The translations under genes and the position numbers were made by a program. Shown here in pieces: positions 1-13,030 of a DNA stretch of 64,000 nucleotides. Below the pieces are notes generated by a model. That model was not told the origin of the DNA. It ran no database searches and worked only from the letters and a program-made list of their open reading frames with translations. Numbering within the stretch: the stretch's first letter is position 1; every line of letters begins with the position of its first letter. This DNA comes from Gerris lacustris. Lineage: Eukaryota > Arthropoda > Insecta > Hemiptera > Gerridae. The stretch covers positions 39,333,610 through 39,397,609 of the forward strand of contig OX578279.1 of the NCBI GenBank assembly GCA_951217055.1, read 5' to 3'.

Positions 1-540
1 GGCTGGGAAAAGAAACTATATTTCAATTCTAAAATTAATTAAAAGCAGTATCATTAGCCGAAATACCAAAGTAAGGGTTTACATCACTATTGACCAGTAG
101 TCTTATACGGGTCGGAGAAGTGGACACTAACCAGTAGAGATGAGAAAACTGAGCGATTTTACAGATACTAAAAATAAAATTACATGATCCATCTCCCCGT
201 TGTTTTAGCTTGAAAGGGTGAAATCAAATCGCGTGAAATACATAATGTTTGATTTTCTGTTCAAAAGAGAAGAGAGAAATCCGGCCACATATTTCAGGGT
301 AATTAGCCAAGTCCAAGCGGAAAGGAATCGACGTGGAATCAATGAGCCCTCACTCACAGTTGACTCTGATGTAATGACGGATGATGGATGTATCACTAAC
401 TCATGGATACAGTGATAAATGTACTTTGCCCACTGTTCGGATGACCCCCGTCCCCTACTTCGCCTGTTCTCTCTCCTGACCGCTATTCCAAGCGGAATCG
501 ATTTGCCTAGCATCCTGTACGTTTCCCACATAATTTACTG
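1..540. other. Unassigned start of window with a GC-richer stretch
   Basis: Positions 1-195 show nothing recognisable. From about 196 to 540 the base composition is visibly less AT-rich than its neighbours, and overlapping open frames run on both strands (minus-strand 108 codons at 205-531, plus-strand 65 codons at 218-415). Neither protein resembles a family I know and no splice signals stand out. It could be an old exon, a regulatory block or a relic of a mobile element. Confidence 0.3.
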
Positions 541-1460
541 CTCAGGTCACACTTCACTGTTTAATCCGCCCATTCAGACCTACTAGACTATTTCAACGAC
601 CCATAAACTTTATTTCAAATCAACCTGCTATATTATGTTAAATATCAACGTTAATTTATAGTCAATTTATTATTTTAAGACTATATCAATTTGACTTTAA
701 ATCTACACTATTTCATAACAACCAACTAAATAAATTTGTGTTAAATTATAGATATTTGTCTCTAATATTGCTGTCATATTAATATCGCCTGTTTCATATA
801 AAATAGTAGTTGTTGAAATCATTCACAGCATATAAAGTAAAAATTATTATTGACTCATCACTCCAATAAAATAGTTGTCTAGCTCCTAGGTTAGTGCCTA
901 AACAATATTCTCGCTTATCTAATAAGATGAAAAATAACTAGTATAAATCTCAATATTGCATAGACTATATCTCTTATACACAAACTCTAGTAAATATGAT
1001 ACTTCAGAAACCGAGAAAAAAACAAACATGAATAATTTATCACACTACTCTTCCCTTCATATATTGTTCTTTTAGGCCAGATAAAAGTTTAGGAAAAATT
1101 ATATTGTTCAGAATGTTATAAATATATGTAGAATAAAGTATCTCGACTAGTTATGTAATAACGCATGCAATAATATAAAGTTAAGGGTTAAATAATGAAA
1201 AGTGGGAAACTTTTTAATGGAAGAAAAATATTTAAAGGAGAGCCACATAATTTAGTGAATATAGTTATATATTATAGGCTAGCAAAATGGACTGGTTACC
1301 CTACCACCATTTTTTGATGGTTAAAAACCTTTTTAACATATGTAATTACGATCTAATAAAAAAACGGTAAGGCCATCGCTCAAATATGTAACAATTTTTA
1401 CTTAATAATAAAAATGTAGTAAACAAAAAGGAGATACAGGCAGTGCCAGGATAAGTATTA
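541..1460. other. AT-rich DNA, nothing recognised
   Basis: This stretch is AT-rich, with stop codons in all frames. I see no repeat pair, hairpin or motif that I can assign. Confidence 0.5.
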
Positions 1461-1572
1461 TAATTACAAGATAAAAAGAACTTTTTATATACTACGTTTT
1501 TAAATTTTCTGTTGAATCATATGTAGTGTTGATAATATAATTGTTATTGTTATATATAATGTTAGTAAAATA

Positions 1573-2308
1573 AACAGGTCAAGTGTGTGCTGGTCAGCAC
1601 ACAGCGAGGGTAGGTCACACTGTATAGTTTAAGCTTTAATTAGTACCCTATTGATGGTGTTATTTAAAATGCTAAAAAGCTTACTTTGAACTATCCTATG
1701 GGTCTGATATTCTCAAAACACATAAACAAACTTCCGATAAAGTATTTTTTTGCCACTGAACCGGACTACAACCATATAAATACATCGAAAAGACCATAAT
1801 TATAAAAAAGCGTATTTTGTCAATAAAAAATAAAATAATCTTTTTTTCGAAATTTCCAAAAAGTGGTATCTTTACTTTTGCTCAGGAATTTTTTCAGATT
1901 TTTTACACTTTACATAAGCGAGATAGAAGGGGGGGGGACAGACACGTTTCACACCCGCTTCAAACTCGCCTACGCTCGCCCTATCAAAGTTATAACCAAA
2001 GAATTATATATTTTTGTAATCAACTCGACGTACCCCCCCCCCCCCCCGTATATGATACCCCTCACGGTGTCGAAAAAAATGTAAAATTTTTAACCCTTAA
2101 GCTTTTTTACCCTAATTTTTTTTGAAAAATATTTTTTTTAAGTCGCTATATTTTTAAAATATGTGGGTAGGTACAAGACACATACATGCCAAATTTCAAA
2201 ATGATCGGACGAAAGGTGTAGCCGTGAGAGCATGCGACAGGACGGACGGACAGACACACGCAGGAAAATATAAGGGTCCTTGGTTTTGCCTACGGACCCT
2301 AAAAAAGA
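1573..2308 (-). mobile_element. Inserted element with AGGGTCCGTAG-type ends, copy 1
   Basis: This element lies inside a family X copy. Near one end is 'CAGCGAGGGT' and at the other 'CCTACGGACCCT', an inverted pair. Read on the minus strand it begins AGGGTCCGTAGG, runs through a CCGTCCGTCC stretch and ends near 'GCACACACTTGACC'. That layout matches the insect repeats that begin with a 'GGGTTCCGTA' motif and end in 'cgcacttggcc' (from general knowledge, not a search). It contains a G9 run near 1930 and a C16 run near 2033-2047. No transposase is encoded. Confidence 0.65.
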
Positions 2309-2370
2309 GTTCCGAATTTATTTACTTCATACAAATGACAACCAACTAGACAGCAGAACTTAAACCAATA

Positions 2371-3088
2371 TAAACAGGTCAAGTGTGTGCTAGTCGCACA
2401 CAGCGAGGGTCCGTAGGCCACACTATATAGTGTTTAACTGTAAAGTGTATAAACAGTGTTTTTTTTAAAAAGCTTACTTTGAACCATTCTAAGGGTCTGA
2501 TATTCTCAAAACACACTCTGATAAAGTATTTTTTTGCCACTGAACCGGACTACAACCATATAAATCATCGAAAAGACCATAATTATAAAAAAAAACGTAT
2601 TTTGTCAATAAAAAATAAAATAATATTTTTTTCGAAATTTTCAAAAAGTGGTATCTTTACTTTTGGTCGAAGAATGTTCAGGAATTTTTTCAGATTTTTT
2701 GCACTTCACGTAAGCGAGATAGAGGGGGGGGGGGGACACGTTTCACACCCACTTCAAACTTGCCTACGCTCGCCCTATCAAAATTATATCCAAAGAATTA
2801 TATATTTTTGTAATCAGCTCGACGTACCCTTTCATATGATACCCCTCATGGTGTCGAAAAAAAATATAACAATTTTAACCCTTAAGTTTTTTTACCCTAA
2901 TTTTTTTTGAAAAATATTTTTTTTAAGTCGCTGAAGTTTTAAAATATGTGGGTATGTACAAGACACATACATGCCAAATTTCAAAGTGATCGGACGAAAG
3001 GTGTAGCCGTGAGAGCACGCGAGAGGACGGACGGACAGACACACGCAGGAAAATATAAGGGTCCTTGGTTTTTCCTACGGACACTAAA
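2371..3088 (-). mobile_element. Inserted element with AGGGTCCGTAG-type ends, copy 2
   Basis: This is the second copy of the element at 1573-2308, in the same orientation. The copies are closely similar throughout (shared blocks around 'GCGTATTTTGTC', 'AAGCGAGATAGA' and 'GATCGGACGAAAGGTGTAGC') but differ by substitutions and indels. It sits 62 bp downstream of the first, within the same host repeat. No open frame with a recognisable product is present. Confidence 0.65.
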
Positions 3089-3436
3089 AAGGACAAATCT
3101 TTGTACATAGAATCTCGCCAACACCGAATCTAAACCGTGCCATCGATATGGTCCCGTGTAGGGGACAATAAGAGAAGAAAAAGAAAAATGGGTACAAGTA
3201 AAGAAGTACAGATGCAGAAAAATTAAACCGATAACTAGGACGCATGTGTAAACAAACCTGGTTGTCACACGTCAATTAATTTATTTTTTGTTTACTTTTC
3301 CTGTTTCGCTGTCATTCAATGTTTATCTCATAAAAATAAATTAGTTTTTACATAACAAAAAGGCCTGATATATCATTCTTGAACATTTTAACAATTTTAT
3401 CAGCCATACCAGGTACTAAAATAAAAATCATAATTA

Positions 3437-3666
3437 GGGTAAAGGTAGTAAGAGTTAACAATTCATAGTAGTTAAAAACTGGCTATATTTCGTCCCCCTC
3501 CGGAACATAATCATGCCTAAAACATCATTACATATCTATTACCTATTTATAAACAAAATTGTTAACTATATGTAATGATGTTTTAGGCATGATTATGTCC
3601 CGGAGGGGGACGAAATATAGCCAGTTTTTAACTACTATGAGTTGTTAACTCTTACTACCTTTACCC
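3437..3666. mobile_element. Palindromic MITE, 230 bp
   Basis: This is a near-perfect inverted repeat. About 99 bp from 3437 (GGGTAAAGGTAGTAAGAG) is repeated in reverse complement ending at 3666, with only two mismatches seen, around a loop of about 32 bp. TA dinucleotides at 3435-3436 and 3667-3668 could be the target duplication, which would suit a Tc1/mariner-type origin. It has no coding capacity. Confidence 0.85.
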
Positions 3667-3734
3667 TAATTGACCTACCTAAAAATAAGATATAAATAAA
3701 TAGGGACATCTAATTTCTACTTAAAAATCATAAA

Positions 3735-4030
3735 GAAACCCGTCAAAATGAAGATTATAAATATGGATATGTCAAAAGAAATAAAATAACTTGCGGATTT
3801 TTTCCGAACTAACTTTCCATACAGCAAAATTTGCTGAAAAAGAATTACATTCTCATTCTGCTGAAATATGGCTAAAAGTATTAAAATAATGCACTGTCAT
3901 CGTGTTCTGAGCTATTCAAAAAGTTTCAAATGGCTAGCTACTCGGGAAGTTAGTTAAAAATCGATTGCAAGATTTGTACTGGACACAAACAAACAAACAA
4001 GAAAGCAAGGTAATAAAAACGAAGTAAAAA
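3735..4030 (+). repeat. Dispersed family K, copy 1
   Basis: Marked by 'AACTTGCGGATTTTTTCC', 'CATCGTGTTCTGAGC' and a final (ACAA)n plus 'AGAAAGCAAG' block. Two further copies lie in tandem at 40958-41250 and 41262-41556, and a decayed piece at 6540-6680. It is non-coding. The final 'GGACAAACAAACAAACAAG' motif resembles tails of repeats widespread in insects. Confidence 0.7.
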
Positions 4031-4186
4031 TAAAGCAAAATGCTTAAAGGATACTGCTGTTTTGCAATAAGGAAAAGATCAAACATTATAATATTAAATT
4101 ATTTATTTCCGAAATATTGTAGGAAGTAAGGAAAAATAGCGTTTGTGAATATTTCCTTACCAAATAATTTCAAAATGGCACTATCA

Positions 4187-5904
<1,718 letters not shown>

Positions 5905-6518
5905 CTAACTAGCTGAATACCCGTGCTTCGCTACTGAATGTGTTATCTTTAATTTGATGCCGATTTATAAACTACCATCAAGAAATATTTGAATTATTTT
6001 ACTAAGCAAGAATATCTAGATTCTATCCCTCCCCTATGATAAGATAATAAATATCCCAAATGGCCGCCATCTTAAAAATGAGTGAGTATTGAGAATGAAA
6101 CAATGTCAGTAATTTTACCAGGGAAATGACAAATATTTGTGTCAAATTCGGTTAAAATATCTCAAAGTATGGAGGAGCCTATAAAGACCATACTAACATA
6201 CGCACACTCAGACACACATACGTTGACTTATATATACATAGATATAAATGTATTTTTCCATGTTACCCCCCTAAATGTACATAACAACAATAACTGTTCT
6301 CTTAAAGAGCTTTTCAATGGTATGCATCATGAAGGGTTTTCATTACTTTGACCTCATACCCCTGAGTACCAAAAATTAAACTTCGAAAATTCATGTAGAC
6401 AGTGATTTTCCCCTTGCTTTAAAGGTCAAGTGTGAGAGATCGGGCTAAAACTGTAGATTTGTATAAAGAACATACGCACACACACATACTTTGACTTTTA
6501 TTTATATATATATAGATG
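5905..6518 (+). repeat. Dispersed repeat starting CTAGCTGAATACC
   Basis: Begins with 'CTAGCTGAATACCCGTG' followed by 'CTTCGCTAC', a signature I know from many insect genomes. It ends in 'CACACACATACTTTGAC' plus a short TA tract near 6505, and an internal near-duplicate of that end lies at about 6200-6245. The segment 6290-6370 belongs to family Y, which recurs at 30855 and 54176. No protein is encoded. The element class is not certain (old non-LTR or Helitron derivative are both possible). Confidence 0.55.
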
Positions 6519-7244
6519 ACTGATTACTATGTATTGTCATTGGAAATACATTCTTTGCAAGTTTAAGCTTTCTAGGTAGTCGGGAAGTGGGTCAAATATT
6601 GATTGCAAGATTTGTTCCAAACAAACAAGTGAAGCTAATTTAAAGCGTATATAAAAAAACAACTAAGAAATAAGAACAATGGGGGTCTATGTTTATTTAA
6701 ACATATACAATTTGGCATTAAGATATATGAAAACTAATAAAAATAGCCATGTTATAGGAGAAACCGCAAAAACGAATTACAGTTTTGTATCACTTCTCAT
6801 TACTTGGTAAAGCCACAAACCTAAAGGGATCCCTCACACTAAGTTTTTTAACTTCAAGCCCTTTAAACAAAAGAAAAGTATTACTAGAAAGCACTTTAAA
6901 CTAAATTATAAAACTTCATCAAAATATTTAACTATAAACATTAAAAACTAAATTAAATCCAGAAATATTAACGATGTTATTATACGTGCTCTTTACAGTA
7001 GAAGAAGACTCGCAGGGATATTTTTTAAATACCATATCTAGCTTGAAAGTTGAATCAGTTAAATTATTTTTTTAGAAAATCATTAGAAGCTGAAAATATT
7101 GTGGCACATAAGCTTCCTCGCGTCCTACTATTAGATTGTTATTCAATATTAATTAAATGTGCGCTAACGTTGAAATTAATAAGGACAATATGTGGGGCTA
7201 CTTTCAAGAAACCAACCATATTTCTTCAAAATCGAATTAATAAT
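6519..7244. other. Family K remnant, then unassigned DNA
   Basis: Positions 6540-6680 are a decayed family K piece ('GATTGCAAGATTTG' and the ACAA tail). The remainder is AT-rich. Around 7100-7130 is the 'GTGGCACATAAGCTTCCTCGC' type segment that recurs at 46594 and, reversed, at 17470. Confidence 0.45.
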
Positions 7245-7830
7245 TTTATCTACGATTGATACGAAATATAAACATTATATCTTTGTTTAGATGCGTAGAA
7301 AGTGATTATTTACGTACTTGTATTCATTGCGCATGCGCGTCTCACAGTTCTGAATAATTCCTCTTCTTTACCACACTAGTGCGGTAAAGAAGAGGAATTC
7401 TTCAGCTTTACGCACGATTAGTGAGTTTGTTTACATTTAACAAAACTAATTTGGTGTTCTTTTATTAAAGTAACTGATTATATTATATCGAGTTTTTAGT
7501 GAAAAACAATGAGTGAATCAAGTGACTTTGACGAAAATGTGGAGAATAATAATCCTCCAGAAATAATTAATTCGCAAAAAATACAACGAATGAATTAATG
7601 CCATCTTTATCAAGAGAGAGATACGAACTTACATACAGCAAGTTTATTTGTTTCTGTATTTATTATTTAAATCTAACAATCGTAGATAAAGTACGGTACG
7701 CAACTCGTGCGAAAACGGCATTTTGCATTGCTCGTGTGGTTTTACCACCCTCGCAATCGCTCGGGTGCAAACTCCACACTCGCATGCAAAATGCTACTTT
7801 CCGTACTCAACGCGTAATGTACTATTAAAG
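7245..7830 (+). mobile_element. Repeat carrying start of a possible Crypton-like gene, copy 1
   Basis: Homologous along its length to 62044-62600 and, reversed, to 11800-12274. From 7509 it encodes a methionine-led frame beginning MSESSDFDENVENNNPPEII. One base is missing near 7584 relative to the 62-kb copy, so the frame stops at 7596-7598. The continuing peptide (from 7598) reads SRERYELTYSKF. That motif resembles the N-terminal core-binding start of eukaryotic tyrosine-recombinase-like proteins (Crypton type). The catalytic domain is absent: after about 48 codons the sequence switches to a non-coding 'CTCGTGTGGTTTTACC' segment shared by all copies. Probably a non-autonomous deletion derivative. 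Confidence 0.5.
7363..7402. repeat. Hairpin in copy 1 of the recombinase-start repeat
   Basis: 'CCTCTTCTTTACC' at about 7370 is followed after a 10-nt loop by its reverse complement 'GGTAAAGAAGAGG'. With flanks the arms reach about 21 bp with one mismatch. The 62-kb copy lacks the second arm, so this looks like a copy-specific inverted duplication. Confidence 0.8.
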
Positions 7831-8133
7831 ACATAGTTGTTAATAAAAGCATGTTAGTGCGCAAGCGGCATTAATAGGCTCAGAGGGTCTAATTATGACT
7901 AACCATCCAAATTTCATTAAAATCGTAAGAGTAGTTTTTAAGATATACGTTTGTTCGCAAAAATGGACGGCCGAAACTTACGAGTAAAACTACAAGAACT
8001 CTATCTGAGGTTTATATTGCATACAGAAGCGACATCCTTCGTTTTTATCAATATGATAAAAATGGCAGTTGTGCCATATCTACAGGCTAAGAATACATTT
8101 TAGATACGAATGGGTGGGGGTGGGGGGGGGCAT
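7831..8133 (-). repeat. Family V fragment plus unassigned DNA
   Basis: About 7850-7970 contains 'CATCCAAATTTCATTAAAATC' type sequence shared with 30180-30245 (family V). The remainder is unassigned. Confidence 0.5.
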
Positions 8134-8308
8134 TATGCCAATCAATATATCAGAATTGTCAATGAAAGATATAGCATCTCTGTTTCACTTACAAAATCAG
8201 GATATAATACAAAGGACGAATCAGCAACTTTCCTCTTATATCGATGCAATCATTAGTGTGAAATATCTCTCGCCTTCGGGGAAGCAAATCTTAAGTAATG
8301 CAGTCTAA
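8134..8308 (+). CDS. Unassigned open frame, 57 codons after an internal Met
   Basis: I do not recognise this frame. The part from about 8134 (start MPINISELSMKDIASLFHLQ, stop at 8306-8308) is less simple in composition than the random frames around it and has the mixed polar/hydrophobic pattern of a helical protein segment. A longer frame opens at 8069 but runs through a G-rich tract. It lies about 300 bp after a recombinase-start repeat, so it could be a transposon-derived relic or an exon. No splice sites are convincing and no function is proposed. Confidence 0.25.
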
Positions 8309-9249
8309 ATCCCTCATTGTGAGAATTTAATTTAGACTTTCGTTTGAGGTCGGACATGTTTATATTATGAGGTCTTACTAACCCACTAAGAATATGATAT
8401 AGAGTATAATTAAGAAGAATTGTCTTAAAACCTTCAAATAATCTTTTTATTAAACGAAGTTAAGTGTATAATACGAAAAGGTTGCGTTATTCGGGATGTA
8501 ATAATAGCGTTTAGAGAAAATTGCTATCTGCCTTCACTATGGAATGTTTTCGGTTATAGAGCAATAAAAGAGAGTAGTTACACTAACACGCGTCACCAAT
8601 AAAACTCACATACCCAAATAATAATAAGAAAAAGGTCAAAATTGAATTTTTACTTCAGAGAAAGGCTTGGTTTCAGATCAATATTTATCCTTCAACATAG
8701 TTCCCGTCAAAAATTTCTCATTATTATGGAACTAAATCCACTATTCTGTGATATAAAAAATATAGAAGGTGTAGAAATAAATCTAGTACTTTTTTACTTT
8801 GTTACACACCCTAAGGTGGGTAACAAAGTGAATTAGATCGGATGTGGCAAAATCTTACTTGGTTACCACCGTTTGTTTACATTATTGTGTTGGACATTTT
8901 TTTTCAAATTAATTGACAATGGGGATTGTTCAAATATCCTTTGGGACAAAGGAATATCACACTTCTGTGAATAAAAATGACAATATCCGTTAGTCTTTAT
9001 CTAGTAAGCGAAATAACCTTTAATCCAATAAATTTTGAACAAAAGAATAGTTCACTTAGATTTGATAATAAATAAAAAATAAATACATACATTTGGGTGG
9101 GTAACACAGTAAAAGAGTGCCATAAATCGGTATGTCTGATAAAACTCTTTTACTTCTCATACACGAGTACAAACTTACATGGTCCAGCGTTTTCCATTTA
9201 TTAGTTGTTTCGAGTTTTCGTGGTTACATTTAATAATTATTATTGAAGA
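8309..9249. other. AT-rich DNA with one perfect hairpin
   Basis: At 8798-8833 there is an inverted repeat, 'ACTTTGTTAC' followed by 'GTAACAAAGT', extended by CACC/GGTG, with a 4-nt centre. The 'GGTGGGTAACA' motif recurs near 9095. Nothing else is assigned. Confidence 0.55.
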
Positions 9250-9533
9250 CTATCAAAATTTACCATAAAAAATAACTCCTCTCCGCGGAGGGACTCCTTA
9301 AACCCGGCATCTCGCGGGGCACTGCGTTTTTAGCTATTTTCTCAGGAACTAGATTGTTCTGGGAAGACGGCTTGATACGGTTAGATTCGTATTTAAATGG
9401 ACTAAATTTTAGAATTTTTAAATTCAAATTATCGGAACTGTTTTCAAGAAACATTTTTTGAGGGTCAACACCTCCTCCTCCCCCCCCCCCCCCCCCTCTC
9501 CAATTTAGAGCAAAAATTAATTTCTAGATTTCA
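9250..9533 (-). repeat. Family Z, decayed partial copy
   Basis: Read on the minus strand it matches the 3' half of family Z: 'CTAGTTCCTGAGAAAA', a GC-rich stem region and 'GGAGTTATTTTTTATGG'. The box-B-like segment is strongly altered here. A run of 17-18 C lies at 9480-9496 within it. Confidence 0.65.
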
Positions 9534-10655
9534 CCTCTGTAGAAAAATTGTCACTTTTCTGACAATCTTTGAACGAATAAATATAAACGGAAATTAATAA
9601 CTAATTAGAATTATAATAACATTATAATTTGAAAAAATAAAAAAGCAAAAAATTATAAAGAGAAATAAAACTTTATTTAAAAGAAAATATAATAAATATT
9701 AGGAACGTTTTCGAGTATATTTTTCAATTATCACGTAATCTGTTTTTCACCTTTATTTTAACAGAAAAAAAATAAAAAAAGGAATTCGTAACAAGGTTGT
9801 AGAGGACTCAGGTTTTTTAATAGGCCTTTCCCTACTTAGAATAATTATTAAAATATAAAGCCACCGTTATATTATGTACGGAAAAACAGAAGAAAAATCC
9901 TCTTAGGGAAATTGAAAAAGCAGGGCGCGGCTCTCATAAAAAAGCAATTAAAATTAAATATAAGCGCACAAAGGTTAATCTTCATACAACAAAAGTACTC
10001 ATTACAACGAATGAAAAGAAAAAATAAATTGCATAAACCTGGAATTGTGTCGAACAAATCAAAAGGTGTCAACCGAAAAGGGTGCGTTCTCCTTATCATT
10101 TTCTTTACTCTTTTAAATTGCGGTTATCTTTAATTCATGAACTTTACTTTAATACACTAAAAAGTACATCTTTATTCCTAATAAACATTTCAACTATTTC
10201 AAGAGTTTGGTTTTCCTCCGCTAATACACTAAGAAATTATTGAGGTGTCCCGACACTTTTGACTAATCCTGTGTAACAATATATTATGCATGCAACAGAT
10301 TTAAGTAAGTAAAAATAAGAAATAAATGGAATATAAAAAGGAATATAAGTTAGAAATAAGTTAAAGTTTTCCTTATTCAGTTTGTTTCGACCTGTTTAAA
10401 CTTATTTATTTCAAACGAATAAATAACTGGTTGTTATCGCACTCAAAATAGTACGCAGAACAGCAGATTCCGCACTCGTTCTACTTTACCCCACTCATTT
10501 TACTTTACCGCACTCTAGTGTTCCAACTTACGAACATAAAGAACTTAAATCTAAACAAAGATTAAATAATCCCATTATAATAATAATAACAATGACACTA
10601 ATGATAATTGTTTAACTAACTAAATGATATAAACACACAGGGTGGTCCAAACATA
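9534..10655. other. AT-rich DNA, nothing firm
   Basis: Simple A/T-rich sequence. Open frames on both strands at 9872-10133 overlap each other and resemble nothing known. Just before the next element, 10636-10650 carries an extra partial 'ACAGGGTGGTCCAA' copy. Confidence 0.45.
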
Positions 10656-11690
10656 TACAGGGTGGTCCAAAAGTCTCTCCCCCCCCCCTCTTACCTTTTG
10701 AATGGTTTCAGATAAATTAATGAAACTTGGAGGAAAGGTACCATGTAAAGGGAAGTTTGTTTTCATGCAGTCACGCAGTAGGGGCAACCACCCACTTTGC
10801 CCCCAGGCCACCTAACTTCAAAATTTCAAATTGGAGTGTAATATTTATGATAGCATATTTGGATTCGACGGTGAAAAATAATAAAATTTTATTTGAACTT
10901 TTTTTTCTATCTCTAATATTTTGCCCCCTATAGGGGGGACAAAGATAGCAAAATAACCCTTCCGAAAATACGTTGTAAAATCTAAACGGTTAAGATAAAT
11001 TAATGAAACTTAGGGGATCCGTACCATGTAAAGGGAAGTGTGTATTCATCCACTTGCGTACTAGGGGCAACCACCATTATGCCCCCCAGGCGCTGAAATC
11101 TACAATTTTTATACCTCTGCCCCCCCTACAGGGGGCAAAAATATTGGGGTTGGAAAAAACTAAAATATTTTTAATTTTCGCCTTAGAATGAATCCAAATC
11201 TGCTATCAAAAATATAAACTCCAGATTGAAATTTTGAAGTTAGGTGGCCTGAAGGCAAAATGGGTGGTTGCCCCTACTGCGCGATTGCATTGAATCAAAC
11301 TTCCCTTTACATGGTACCGATCCCCTAAGTTTCATTAATTTATCTTTAAGCGTATTGATTTTACAACATATATTCGGAAGGGTTATTTTGCTATCATTGC
11401 CCCTTTGTAGGGGGGGGGGGGGGGGGGGGGTGGGGGGCAAAATATTTGAGATAGAAAAAAAGTTTTTCACCGTAGAATCCAAATATGCTATCAAAAATAT
11501 ACAATCATATTTGAAATTGTAAAGTTGGGTGGACTGGGGGCAAAGTGGGCGGTTGCCACTAGAGCGCGATGCTGTGAAAACAAACTTCCCTTTACATGGT
11601 ACAGATCCCCTGTTTCATTAATTTGTCTCAAACTGTTCAACAGTTAAGAGGGGGGGGGGGGGGGGAGAGAGACTTTTGGACCACCCTGTA
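10656..11690. mobile_element. TACAGGGTGG foldback DNA transposon, four-unit palindrome
   Basis: The ends are inverted: TACAGGGTGGTCCAAAAGTC at 10656 and its complement ending at 11690, flanked by TA. The interior is a large palindrome built from a unit of roughly 200-300 bp ('TAATGAAACTT', 'ACCATGTAAAGGGAAG', 'GGGGCAACCACC'). There are two direct copies in the left half (from about 10710 and 10990) and two inverted copies in the right half, with the centre near 11190. Long C and G runs sit next to the two termini and near 11410-11430. No transposase is present, so it is non-autonomous. The superfamily is not fixed; TACAGGGTG ends are common in insect genomes. Confidence 0.85.
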
Positions 11691-11799
11691 TATCAAATAT
11701 AAAAATGTTAAAATATAAAAAAGTAAAGATAGACAATCTAAAAAAATAATCAAATGTGAAGAGTAAGTGTTATGATGAAAAATAATTACAGCGCTTGGT

Positions 11800-12274
11800 C
11801 AGGTTTGTTGTGGAGTTTGATAGCGAGGGTAGTAAAACCACACGAGCAAAGCAAAATGCAGTTTTTGCACGAGTTGCGTACCGTACTTTATCTTCAATTG
11901 TTGGATTTTAGGATATTTTTTCATCAGCTGAGGAAATAAGGTCAACCCTAGCATATTCCAAGCATTTAGCAATATATTATATAAAATATATTATATTATA
12001 AAATATATATATAATATATTATATTATATAAAAAATCATTAAATATACACTAAAAACTTGATAAAAACTAAAGTAACTGTTTCAAATAAACAGCAAATTA
12101 GTTTTGTTAAATGTAAACAAACACGCAAATCATGCAAAAAGGTAAAGAATTCTTCACCTAATCGCACAATTGTGAAACGAGCATGCGCAATGAATATAAC
12201 TATGAAAAGAATCTCTTTCTACGCATCTAAACCGAGATAAAATGTTTATATTTTGTATCAATCGAAGATAAAAT
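11800..12274 (-). mobile_element. Recombinase-start repeat, copy 3, coding part replaced
   Basis: Read on the minus strand it shares both flanks with 7245-7830 and 62044-62600: the upstream leader ('GATGCGTAGAAAG', 'TGCGCATGC', 'TTTGTTTACATTTAACAAAAC') and the downstream 'CTCGTGTGGTTTTAC' segment. The start codon region and the first codons are missing. In their place lies a 58-bp sequence (11921-11978) identical to 13509-13566, followed by a palindromic AT tract (11975-12040). Confidence 0.6.
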
Positions 12275-13030
12275 CCTCTACACCGAGAGGTAGAAGAGGA
12301 CTGGAATAAGTAAGTATCAATCGTAGAAAAAACCTTTTACATGTTTAGTAACACTCTTTTATTTTATATTTTATTTACAGATTAAAAACTAACTGTAGGA
12401 AAAAATTTAATGTGCAACTCGACTCGAGCTTAAAGTGTCTTTGCTGCACTCGAGGAACCTTTCCGCCCTCCCTACGGCTCGTGCGTAAATATTTCTCTTG
12501 AGTGCAGCAAAGTTCCCCTTTGCGCACTAGTTGCACTAATAACTACTACATTGTTGCTAATGCCAATAAAGAATTTTATAAAATTAAAAAAAAAATAGAG
12601 GAAAAAGGAGTAAAGAAAACCGGATGACCCTATTTCGCCGAGAGATATGGTATAAGTGAAATGCTAATCCGCAATACAAAGAAGATTAGTATATTAACAG
12701 CCAATTGAAATATCTCAAATTAAAATCGAATAGTAATTTTTTTTAGATTAAATTAATATTTAAAAGTAAGCAGAATCAATAATTATTTATGCTATCGCAA
12801 AAGAGCTTAACTGATTTAACTAATTAAGTTAAATAAAGAACAGCCAAGGTTCCATCAACCCAGAAAACAAGAACTAGCCCGACAAAGAGGGATACTAGTT
12901 TACTATTAGCAGTGAATAAGCTGGAATATCTAGAATTCTAGGTTTGATACTAACTACTATTCTAGGTTGTACTGTAAAAATTTTGTCGATTAGGTTGAAA
13001 AGAAAAATAAATTCATAAGATAAAGTTCAT
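12275..13030. other. Inverted-repeat patch (12412-12540) in unassigned DNA
   Basis: At 12412-12540 imperfect arms of about 40 bp pair: 'CTTTGCTGCACTCGAGG' on the left with 'CTTGAGTGCAGCAAAG' on the right, and 'GTGCAACTCGAC' with 'ACTAGTTGCAC' further out. This is a GC-rich small MITE-like hairpin. The rest to 13030 is unassigned. Confidence 0.5.

Larger units (their letters stand above)
1461..3340 (+). repeat. Dispersed family X, one copy broken into three pieces
   Basis: Pieces at about 1461-1572, 2309-2370 and 3089-3340 match, in order, the continuous sequence at 40563-40945 and the shortened copy at 39285-39609. The joins are clear. Sequence ending 'GTTAGTAAAAT' continues at 'AGTTCCGAATTTATT', and 'CTTAAACC' continues at 'GGACAAATCTTTG', exactly as in the uninterrupted copies. 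The intervening DNA is therefore two separate insertions. No coding capacity is seen. The ends of family X itself are not fixed. Confidence 0.75.
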
